A DNA stretch of 17,427 bases from Flavobacteriales bacterium UBA5869. Lineage in GTDB: Bacteria > Bacteroidota > Bacteroidia > Flavobacteriales_D > Crocinitomicaceae. The position numbers were made by a program, and so were the translations under genes. Where the stretch lies: positions 30,422-47,848 of the forward strand of contig DJFP01000120.1 of assembly GCA_002432565.1 (NCBI GenBank), read 5' to 3'. Below the pieces are notes generated by a model. It was not told the origin of the DNA. It saw only the letters and a program-made list of their open reading frames with translations, and ran no database searches. Below, piece by piece: positions 8,227 to 15,237 of the stretch (its first letter is position 1; every line of letters begins with the position of its first letter).

Positions 8227-10512
8227 ATGAATAAATTTTGGATGTTAGCTTGTGTATGTTTGGCTTCACTTTCTGTGAATGCTCAGGCGACGATTGCAGA
8301 TGCACGTAATTTTGCAATCGGACAAACAGTTACAATTAAAGGAGTTGTAACAAACGGTAGTGAGTTGGGACCAATCCGTTACGTGCAGGATGGCACGGCA
8401 GCACTTCCTGCTTATGGTACAACTTTAAACAGCGTTCTTCGCGGAGATTCCATCACCGTTACCGGAACATTGTATGATTACAGTGGGTTATTGGAAATTT
8501 CTCCTACGACCAGCTTTACGAATCACGGAGCGGTAACATTGCCGAACCCGTTGCCGGTTCCGCTTTCAGCAATCAACGAAATGATCGAATCCCAATTGGT
8601 TCGTGTGGATAACGTAACATTTACAACTACAGGGTCTTTTGCATCCGGTAACAGTACGGTACAGATTTCGGACGGAACAACAACTATGGATGTTCGTATC
8701 AACGGAACTACCAATATTGACGGTACTGCTATTCCTACAGGGCCTGTTTCAATCATTGCTTTGGTTGGTCAGTTCAACGCAAACTACCAGTTGGTTCCAA
8801 GAGCATTGAATGATATTTTTGCTTATGTACCACCGGCGAAAGAAATCAATGTTACAATCGGTGGAACAACGTACCTTACAGGAAGCCAGTTTGCTGTTGG
8901 TACAACAGCTTCAACGACTGTTACAATTGAGAATACAGGTGCGGGTAACTTAACTGTTTCCGGTGCATCTTTTTCAGGAGCTAATGCAGCAGATTATTCC
9001 ACAACTTTCACTAACGCAGTCATTGCAGGAGGAACTTCAAGTACACTTACTGTGAACTTCACTGCCGGTGGAACAGGATCTCGTTTGGGAGTTTTAACCA
9101 TTGCTTCGGATGATTCGGATGAAAGTGCTTATGTTATCAACTTGTACGGTATTGGTACGGATAACCTGGCTACTGAGCCTGCAGCAAATCCAACCAACCT
9201 TACATTCCCTACAAATAAGCCGTATACATTCAGCGGTTCTTTTACACCGAGTGCGAATACTGAAAATTACCTGGTTGTTTATACAAAGAATGGTACACCG
9301 GTTTCCGGAGCTCCGGTTGACGGAACAACATACAAAAGAGGAGATGTTGTTGGAAACGGACAAGTTGCTTACGTGGGACCAGCAGTGAATTTCTCACCGC
9401 GCCACGTGATCGCTAATGAAACTTATAACATTGCTGTTTTCTCATACAACGGTCCTGAAACATTTGAAAACTACAAAACAACTGCTCCGCTTACAGGAAC
9501 GATTACTTCCCAGGGAGAGCAAATCGGTAATTACTACAATGCAATCGATCATTCAAGCCCAACATTCCTGACTTCTTTGAGTGCTTTGATCAATCCGCAT
9601 ACTGTTATTTCATATACAAACTATAAATCAACAGTGATGGCTCAGTTTGAAGTGAGAGATACAACACTTGGAAGATCCTATGTGGTTTGTTCATATACGG
9701 GTGAGCGCAAGGTTTTTGACGATCCGTTTGATTGGACAGCGGTTGGATATTCCCGTGAGCACACGTATTCTCATTCCTGGATGCCAACTTACCCGGCAGA
9801 CGGAAATCCTGCTAAGCCTGAATATTCTGATCAGCACAATTTGTATCCTGTAAACCAAAATCAGGCAAACTCTCCGAGAAGTAATTTACCGATGAATGAG
9901 ATTACCGGAAGCGTAGTGTTCAATTACATGAATGGAAGCGTTGGCTACAATGGTCCCCAATTGGTTTACGAACCAAGAGAAGAGCAAAAAGGAAACGCAG
10001 CCAGAGCGATGTTCTATATGGCAACTGCTTATAACGGGATTTCAGGAAACAACTGGCAGTTACCAACCAACCAGGATCAGCAAATTTTGAAAACATGGCA
10101 CAATGCCGATTTACCGGATAACTATGAAATTGCACGTAACGAATACATTTTCTCTCAGCAGGGGAACAGAAATCCTTATGTAGACAGTGTTCAATTCACT
10201 TGTTATGTAAACTTCTCCAATATGTCTTACATTGCTGCAGGATGTGGTGATTTGGGAATCAATGAGCAATTATTACAGCAAAACCTAGTGGTTTTCCCGG
10301 TACCTGCTCAAACTGAAATGTTCGTACAAGTAAACGGAACACAAATCACAGACTATAAAATTGTTTCAATCTCAGGTCAGTTAATCGAAAATAAGACTAA
10401 CTTAACAGCTGATGTATTGAAATTGAATACAACTGAATACAAAGCAGGAACTTATTTGATTGAAGTAGAGACTCCGTTCGGAAAAGCTACGAAATCATTC
10501 ATTATTGAATAA
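8227..10512 (+). CDS. T9SS-sorted multidomain endonuclease I
   Basis: Predicted secreted DNA/RNA endonuclease. Order: signal peptide (cleavage near VNAQ, residue 20); OB-fold-like region of about residues 22-200 (IADARNFAIGQTVTIKGVV... and a second strand-rich half) like those in extracellular nucleases; an SPD-2/Hydin-like immunoglobulin domain, about 205-315 (NVTIGGTTYLTGSQFAVG...NTGAGNLTVSG); a fibronectin-like stretch to about 430; an endonuclease I (His-Me finger) domain, about 435-665; a T9SS type-A sorting tail, about 680-761. The nuclease core shows SREHTYSHSW (E511, H512), DQHNLYPV (H537, N538) and N548/R551/N553 in QANSPRSNLP, the His and Asn/Arg arrangement of EndA/Vvn-type enzymes. 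It starts 18 nt after the receptor stop and ends 1 nt before the nucleotidase C-lobe gene, so it is operonic. Confidence 0.9.
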   Translation: MNKFWMLACVCLASLSVNAQATIADARNFAIGQTVTIKGVVTNGSELGPIRYVQDGTAALPAYGTTLNSVLRGDSITVTGTLYDYSGLLEISPTTSFTNHGAVTLPNPLPVPLSAINEMIESQLVRVDNVTFTTTGSFASGNSTVQISDGTTTMDVRINGTTNIDGTAIPTGPVSIIALVGQFNANYQLVPRALNDIFAYVPPAKEINVTIGGTTYLTGSQFAVGTTASTTVTIENTGAGNLTVSGASFSGANAADYSTTFTNAVIAGGTSSTLTVNFTAGGTGSRLGVLTIASDDSDESAYVINLYGIGTDNLATEPAANPTNLTFPTNKPYTFSGSFTPSANTENYLVVYTKNGTPVSGAPVDGTTYKRGDVVGNGQVAYVGPAVNFSPRHVIANETYNIAVFSYNGPETFENYKTTAPLTGTITSQGEQIGNYYNAIDHSSPTFLTSLSALINPHTVISYTNYKSTVMAQFEVRDTTLGRSYVVCSYTGERKVFDDPFDWTAVGYSREHTYSHSWMPTYPADGNPAKPEYSDQHNLYPVNQNQANSPRSNLPMNEITGSVVFNYMNGSVGYNGPQLVYEPREEQKGNAARAMFYMATAYNGISGNNWQLPTNQDQQILKTWHNADLPDNYEIARNEYIFSQQGNRNPYVDSVQFTCYVNFSNMSYIAAGCGDLGINEQLLQQNLVVFPVPAQTEMFVQVNGTQITDYKIVSISGQLIENKTNLTADVLKLNTTEYKAGTYLIEVETPFGKATKSFIIE

Positions 10513-10513
10513 T

Positions 10514-11224
10514 ATGAAGAAACAAGTTTTTCTTTTTTTTCTAATAATAGGAGCAGGTCTTACGGCCTGCTCTTATCATTTACAGGTAACGGGATCGAAA
10601 CAGAATGTAGACGATTCAGGTAAGTCATCTGTCGAAATGGATTCTTTAATTGCGCCCTACAGAAGGGAAATGATGAAAGAATTCGGGCAGGTGATCGGTG
10701 AAGCTGAAACAAACCTGGTTACCGGTAGACCGAATTCCACGCTGGGTTTTTGGTTATGTGACAAATTGATCCAACACGCAAAAGACAGTTCGTTTTTTCG
10801 AAATGAACCTGTCGTGGCATTTATCAATATCGGAGGTTTGAGAGCTGATCTTCCGAAAGGAAAAATCACAGTAGGAGATATCTACAAAGTCATGCCTTTT
10901 GATAACCGCATGGTGTTTTTAAAGCTTTCATTGGATAAAATCCCCGAAATGGAAGCTTATTTGAAGGAAAAAGGCGGGGAACCGATCGGCGGATTCAAAC
11001 TGGAGAAAGGGAAATTGGTATTTCCGGATAACCTGGCGAAAGAGAAAAATTATTTCTGGGTCGTTACTTCAGATTTTTTGGCGAACGGCGGCGATAATAT
11101 GTTCTTCTTTAACAAACCTTTGCAGCGGTTTGATACCAACATCCTCTTCAGAGACTTCATTATTGAAGCTGTTAAAAAAGAGCAAAAAATTGCATTTTAT
11201 CCCGAAGAAAGAATAAATTGGTAA
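10514..11224 (+). CDS. 5'-nucleotidase C-terminal lobe, lipoprotein
   Basis: 236 residues. A lipoprotein signal MKKQVFLFFLIIGAGLTAC places the lipid-modified cysteine at residue 19. The rest is a 5'-nucleotidase C-terminal (nucleotide-binding) domain with FINIGGLRADLPKGKITVGD, YKVMPFDNRMVFLKL and VTSDFLANGGDNMFFF as landmarks; the aromatic residues in the last two motifs are where family members stack the base. No metal-binding motifs are present, so it cannot be catalytic alone. The next gene, 1 nt downstream, encodes the missing catalytic lobe; together the two total 541 residues, close to a single-chain UshA. An in-frame TTG at 10505 exists, but the ATG at 10514 directly after the nuclease stop is preferred because it gives a standard lipoprotein signal. 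A run of eight T (10533-10540) and a 9-bp hairpin (10551-10572) lie in its signal-peptide codons. Confidence 0.9.
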   Translation: MKKQVFLFFLIIGAGLTACSYHLQVTGSKQNVDDSGKSSVEMDSLIAPYRREMMKEFGQVIGEAETNLVTGRPNSTLGFWLCDKLIQHAKDSSFFRNEPVVAFINIGGLRADLPKGKITVGDIYKVMPFDNRMVFLKLSLDKIPEMEAYLKEKGGEPIGGFKLEKGKLVFPDNLAKEKNYFWVVTSDFLANGGDNMFFFNKPLQRFDTNILFRDFIIEAVKKEQKIAFYPEERINW

Positions 11225-11225
11225 G

Positions 11226-12143
11226 ATGGAAAGAAGATTATTTTTACAGCAAACAGGGATTGTTGCAGGTGCTGCGATGGTCGGTCCTTCACTGATCAGC
11301 GCAAAGAAAAAGCCCAATAAATTAGTGATCCTCCATACTAACGATACCCATTCCAATATTGATCCTTTCCCGGTTAATCATCCGAAATTTCCGAACATGG
11401 GTGGAGTTTCCAGGAGAGCCAGCCTGATCCAATCCATTCGCGACCAGGAAGAAAATGTACTGCTGCTCGATGCCGGGGATATTTTCCAGGGTACACCTTA
11501 CTTCAACAAGTTTAAAGGAGTATTGGAAATGAAAACCATGGCAGCGATGAATTATGACATTGTGACGCTGGGTAATCACGATTTTGATATCGGGATGGAA
11601 GCTTACAAAAGTGCTTTGTCACATGCTTCTTTCCAGGTAGTAAACGCTAATTACGAATTGAGCTCAACTCCATTGGAAGAAGTTGTAAAACCATATACCA
11701 TTATCCGAAAAGCCGGATTTAAGATCGGTGTTTTTGGAGTTGGGGTAGATCTCCAGGGATTGGTGCCTAATGAGAACTGGAAAGGATTAACTTACCAGGA
11801 CCCGATAGCTGCAGCTCAAAAACAAGCGGATGCTTTGCGCAAAGAGGGGTGTGATGTAGTGATTTGCTTGTCTCATTTGGGGTATGAATACAATACAAAC
11901 CAGGTTTCAGACAAAGTATTGGCAGCATCGACCCACGGTATCAACGTAATAATTGGTGGGCACACTCATACATTCCTGGAAGATATGCAGGAATTCAAAA
12001 ATAAAGAAGGAAAAGCAGTTTTTGTGAACCAGGTTGGTTATGGTGGTTTGAAACTAGGCCGGATCGATATCGAATTGTGCCCGGATTCCGGCAAATTCAC
12101 CATTGCCTCGATCAATCAATTGCTGGACGACAATATTGCTTAA
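11226..12143 (+). CDS. 5'-nucleotidase catalytic lobe (metallophosphatase), Tat-type signal
   Basis: Calcineurin-like metallophosphoesterase that would hydrolyse 5'-nucleotides to nucleosides and phosphate outside the cytoplasm. The N-terminus MERRLFLQQTGIVAGAAMVG has the twin-arginine pattern RRxFL plus a mildly hydrophobic core ending before KKK, so Tat export of the folded, metal-loaded protein is likely. Metal and catalytic motifs: HTNDTH (D40, H42), DAGDIFQG (D85), GNHDFD (N117, H118, D119), SHLG (H217), GGHTH (H246, H248), matching UshA D41/H43/D84/N116/H217/H252. The protein stops after the metallophosphatase fold (305 residues); the C-terminal lobe is in the preceding gene. Last gene of the plus-strand block, with stop codons TAA TAA and a strong stem-loop at 12153-12194. 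Confidence 0.92.
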   Translation: MERRLFLQQTGIVAGAAMVGPSLISAKKKPNKLVILHTNDTHSNIDPFPVNHPKFPNMGGVSRRASLIQSIRDQEENVLLLDAGDIFQGTPYFNKFKGVLEMKTMAAMNYDIVTLGNHDFDIGMEAYKSALSHASFQVVNANYELSSTPLEEVVKPYTIIRKAGFKIGVFGVGVDLQGLVPNENWKGLTYQDPIAAAQKQADALRKEGCDVVICLSHLGYEYNTNQVSDKVLAASTHGINVIIGGHTHTFLEDMQEFKNKEGKAVFVNQVGYGGLKLGRIDIELCPDSGKFTIASINQLLDDNIA

Positions 12144-12152
12144 TAAATAAAA

Positions 12153-12194
12153 AAAACACGTAGGGACGCGATGCTTCGCGTCCCTACGTGTTTT
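12153..12194. terminator. 19-bp perfect stem-loop between convergent genes (bidirectional terminator or dispersed palindrome)
   Basis: AAAACACGTAGGGACGCGA (12153-12171), loop TGCT, then its exact reverse complement (12176-12194). A-tract before and T-tract after the GC-rich core make it work as an intrinsic terminator in both directions, ending the nucleotidase gene (stop 12143) and the minus-strand 968-residue gene (stop 12208). The core GTAGGGACGCGA..TCGCGTCCCTAC also resembles, from memory, palindromic repeats scattered in Bacteroidota and cyanobacterial genomes. Only one copy is in this window. Confidence 0.88.
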
Positions 12195-12207
12195 ATAAGG
12201 TATCCGC

Positions 12208-15114
12208 TTATTGTTTTACCAATCTGCTCATGATAGGTGTTCCGTCAATTGTTCCCGTAAGGAAATAAACACCGTTTTCCGCATCTCTCAAATCGATTGT
12301 AAGATCAGTTTGACCATTCAGTTCAAACGGAACCGTTTTTCCCTGTGCATCCAGGATTACAATGCCTTCAAGTTTCGAAGAACCGGATAAGGAAATAGTA
12401 AATACTCCGTTACTTGGGTTTGGAGCTACATCAAAAGATCCCATTGCAGTTTCTTCCAGTCCAAGACAAGCGTCAACCAGCATATTGTCAGAAGAAGATG
12501 CCGAACATCCGTTTGCGTCTGTATATGTGTAGGTAATAGGGAAAGTACCTGTTCCTGCTGTTGCCGGATCGAATGATCCGCCTGTAACGCCAGTTCCGGA
12601 ATACGTTCCTCCTGCAGGAATACCACCGGCCAGATTAACCGCATTATGGTATACACACAATTCGTCTACAGCTAAACTCAATGAAACATTTGGAGCCGGA
12701 TTTACAGTAATAGTAATCACCGCAGTGTTTTCACATCCGTTGGCATCCGTTCCAGTTACCGTATAAGTTGCAGTGTTCGCAGGTTCAAATGCAACTCCAT
12801 CCTGTACACTGTTGTCCCAAACAAATCCGGTTGCTGTTCCGGAAACGGTTAAAATGACGTCATCTCCTGCGCAGATTGTATTTGCTGCTGCATCAGAATT
12901 TGCAGTTACTGTTGGATTGTTGTTTACTGTGACCACGATGGTATCGGAATTAGAACAGTTGTTCGCATCCGTTCCGGTTACGATATAAGTTGTGGTTGAA
13001 GCCGGTTCGAAGGCAACTCCGTCTGTTACACTGTTATTCCAGGTAAAGCTTGTTGCAGTCCCACTTGCAGTAAGGACAACAGATTCGCCTTCACAGATCA
13101 TATCTCCTGTTGCATCAGACGAAGCGATAACTGTTGGAGCAGTGTTCACAGTAATAGTAATTGTTGCTATATTTTCACATCCTGATGCATCCGTTCCCGT
13201 TACCGTATAAGTTGCAGTAGTTGCAGGTTCAAAAGCAATTCCGTCAGAAACACTGTTGTCCCAGGTATAGCTTACAGCTGTTCCCGACCCGGTTAGAACG
13301 ACATCCTCTCCTTCACAGATCAGATTTCCGACTGCATCGGAAGATGCTGTAACCGTTGGCAGTGTACCGATATTTACAGTAAGGTTGTCAGATGAAGTAC
13401 ATCCTCTTGTATCTGTAACACTAACAGTATAAGAAGCTGTAGCTGCAGGGCTTGCCACCGGATTTGAAATACTTGTTGAAGACAGATCTGCTGCAGGTGT
13501 CCATGCATAAGTAGTTATACTGTTTGATCCCGGGAAAGAAAGAGACCAATTGTTAATAGATCCGCCGTCAATTGCTGCGTTATCTGCAATAAACAACTGC
13601 CAGGTTCCGTTTGCAGATCCTGTTAAAGTAGAGAACGGTGATTCAGGATTGAAGGTCCCTGTAAACGGATTGAATCCGTTAGCAATAGGATTTGTTGCAG
13701 CATCGGAGAATACGGTATTGATGAAGTTGGCATCACTTCCTCTCTCTTCAGCAAGGTCAACGGATGAACCATCCGGAGCAATCAATGTAATGGTCAAATC
13801 TCCTGAATAAGTATGTGTCAGGCTTTCAATGGTCGCCACAACAGAAGAAGCATTGACAGAACCCAGACCTGCCACTATGATACTGGAATAAATCCCAATC
13901 GGGTTGTTGTCAGGAATGGTTGTTTGTGTATTGTTGGCAAATGGCGGGTCGAAAGCATTGCTTGTTCCATTTAAAGTGACACTTGTTCCGGAGCAATTAG
14001 TTGCATCTGCATAACTTACTGCCGGGGCATAATTGAAAACAGTTTTGTTCAAAGTATTGTTACCTGGTCTGGAATCCCCTGTCATCGAAACCGAAGCGTT
14101 GAAGGTATAGGATGAACCTCCGGAAGACATGTCGTATGCAGGTGTAATCTGGATTGTTTGAGTGGCTCCGGCTGTGAGTGTTCCGGTGTTTATGATAACC
14201 GGAGTAAAGGTCATGGCATTGGTTCCGCTCACAGAAGCATTGATTGTCAAAGGTGTTACACTGAAATCAATAGTACTTCCTCCCGAATTCTGAACAATTA
14301 TTGAAACGGTTTCAGAACCATAGCATTGATTGGTACTGGAAAAAGTAATGTTTTGTACCTCGATATCAGGAAGTGGGGTCCATTTGAAAGTGGTACCAAC
14401 AGCAGGAATAGTTGCAGGTGTGTTTGAGTCAAAATAGCAAGTGCTTAATTCGGATGTTCCGGCAACAGAATTTACCCATGCACCTGTAGCATCAAGGATC
14501 TCACGATTGTTTACGTTGGTTGCAAAATCGTTGTCCGGGCCACGTAAACCAATTTCAGGATAGGTTTGGTAATCTCCCGGAGTAATGGTTCCTCCGTAAA
14601 CGATATTGATCTCATTCGTCACAGTATTCAAACGGATTTGGAAACTGAAACGTTCTCCCGTAACATCATATCGTTGAACATTTTGCCATTGGATTACAAA
14701 TTCGTTTCCAACCTGTTCTGCACGAATATTACGTGCTCCGGCACCCGATCCGGAATCATCCAAATCTGCTCCGAAGCCGGAAATTGCGCCCGCATATGTA
14801 TAAAAACCGGATATTGGGTCGTATTCATACGTATCCATAGATGATCCGAAAGAAATGTATCCGTTTGTACTTACATAGACTGTAGAATACGGGATACCAT
14901 CAAATTTAAAAGTAGGAATCGCGACTTCGAAATAATCTTCGTCCATGTTTCCCAAAGTTGCATTTGCAAGCACGGTACCGCCGGTAATTGCTGTGTATGT
15001 TCCAACCGATTGACTGAAATTGTAAGTTGTGGCGACCTGGGCCTGCGCTGAATATCCCAAAAGGATTGTGCTTAAAAGGGCGAGCCGCCTTTTAATAGGT
15101 AAAATTGATTTCAT
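12208..15114 (-). CDS. Large T9SS-sorted adhesin-like protein with P-domain and tandem Ig-like repeats
   Basis: 968 residues, surface or secreted. Signal peptide ends near YSAQAQ (about residue 26). An N-terminal beta-sandwich follows (about 30-250; VYVSTNGYISFGSS, FSFQIRLNTVTNEINIVYG), then a CARDB-like Ig domain (about 250-375), then a proprotein-convertase P-domain (about 395-530; HTYSGDLTITLIAPDGSS, NGTWQLFIADNAAIDGG). Next come a divergent Ig-like repeat (about 532-586) and three 74-residue repeats (587-808), each with CxGxxVxLTxSGTA, EPAxTxTYxVTGTD and one later cysteine. A final related unit precedes the T9SS type-A sorting tail (about 886-968; VAPNPSNGVF, ENGVYFLTGT). No protease or other catalytic domain is seen, although P-domains usually accompany subtilisin-like proteases. 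Likely an adhesin or matrix protein. It has its own candidate promoter (15122-15171) and a terminator at 12153-12194. Confidence 0.88.
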   Translation of the reverse strand: MKSILPIKRRLALLSTILLGYSAQAQVATTYNFSQSVGTYTAITGGTVLANATLGNMDEDYFEVAIPTFKFDGIPYSTVYVSTNGYISFGSSMDTYEYDPISGFYTYAGAISGFGADLDDSGSGAGARNIRAEQVGNEFVIQWQNVQRYDVTGERFSFQIRLNTVTNEINIVYGGTITPGDYQTYPEIGLRGPDNDFATNVNNREILDATGAWVNSVAGTSELSTCYFDSNTPATIPAVGTTFKWTPLPDIEVQNITFSSTNQCYGSETVSIIVQNSGGSTIDFSVTPLTINASVSGTNAMTFTPVIINTGTLTAGATQTIQITPAYDMSSGGSSYTFNASVSMTGDSRPGNNTLNKTVFNYAPAVSYADATNCSGTSVTLNGTSNAFDPPFANNTQTTIPDNNPIGIYSSIIVAGLGSVNASSVVATIESLTHTYSGDLTITLIAPDGSSVDLAEERGSDANFINTVFSDAATNPIANGFNPFTGTFNPESPFSTLTGSANGTWQLFIADNAAIDGGSINNWSLSFPGSNSITTYAWTPAADLSSTSISNPVASPAATASYTVSVTDTRGCTSSDNLTVNIGTLPTVTASSDAVGNLICEGEDVVLTGSGTAVSYTWDNSVSDGIAFEPATTATYTVTGTDASGCENIATITITVNTAPTVIASSDATGDMICEGESVVLTASGTATSFTWNNSVTDGVAFEPASTTTYIVTGTDANNCSNSDTIVVTVNNNPTVTANSDAAANTICAGDDVILTVSGTATGFVWDNSVQDGVAFEPANTATYTVTGTDANGCENTAVITITVNPAPNVSLSLAVDELCVYHNAVNLAGGIPAGGTYSGTGVTGGSFDPATAGTGTFPITYTYTDANGCSASSSDNMLVDACLGLEETAMGSFDVAPNPSNGVFTISLSGSSKLEGIVILDAQGKTVPFELNGQTDLTIDLRDAENGVYFLTGTIDGTPIMSRLVKQ
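12691..13356 (-). repeat. Three tandem 222-bp in-frame repeats
   Basis: Copies occupy 13135-13356, 12913-13134 and 12691-12912, each exactly 74 codons, with no linker. They encode Ig/PKD-like units; phrases such as DGVAFEPA, TYTVTGTDA and ICEGE/ICAGD recur at identical offsets. Nucleotide similarity is obvious by eye but clearly below identity, so the duplications are not recent. A more divergent related unit lies just before them in the protein. Confidence 0.9.
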
Positions 15115-15121
15115 TGCTTTT

Positions 15122-15171
15122 GTTTATATTAATGTGTTACTAATATAAACAACTAAAGTGTTAAAGACAAG
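15122..15171 (-). promoter_or_regulatory. Candidate promoter with overlapping inverted repeat, adhesin gene
   Basis: GTTTATATTA (15122-15131) and TAATATAAAC (15141-15150) form a perfect 10-bp inverted repeat with a 9-nt spacer. On the minus strand a -7-like TATATTAG (15140-15147) lies 20 nt after CTTG (15168-15171), close to Bacteroidota -33/-7 geometry, with one mismatch in each box. The repeat therefore overlaps the -7 box and ends 8 nt before the ATG (15114), suiting an operator or a leader hairpin. Confidence 0.4.
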
Positions 15172-15191
15172 AATCCCAGTGTTAATAAGGG

Positions 15192-15213
15192 TTTCATTGA
15201 TTTATCAATGAAA
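15192..15213 (-). terminator. AT-rich stem-loop after the lipoprotein gene
   Basis: TTTCATTGA / TCAATGAAA pair perfectly around a 4-nt loop (TTTA on the plus strand), 24 nt downstream of the lipoprotein stop codon on the minus strand. On that strand the T run precedes rather than follows the stem, so it is not a textbook intrinsic terminator; mRNA 3'-end stabilisation or chance are alternatives. Confidence 0.35.
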
Positions 15214-15237
15214 AAACAGATCGAAAAAAGTCGCAGG

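Noticed and set aside
9094..9388. Overlapping frames on both strands within the nuclease gene
   Set aside because: Shadow frames of a gene with continuous domain content; no independent signals.
10505..10513. TTG start for the nucleotidase C-lobe
   Set aside because: It overlaps the nuclease stop by 8 nt; ATG 10514 gives a normal lipoprotein signal.
12691..13356. Regular repeats considered as a CRISPR array
   Set aside because: Units are 222 bp, contiguous without spacers, in frame and protein-coding; no cas genes are nearby.
12773..13810. Plus-strand frames across the adhesin repeats
   Set aside because: They are antisense to a well-supported T9SS protein, and their similarity to each other only mirrors the repeats.
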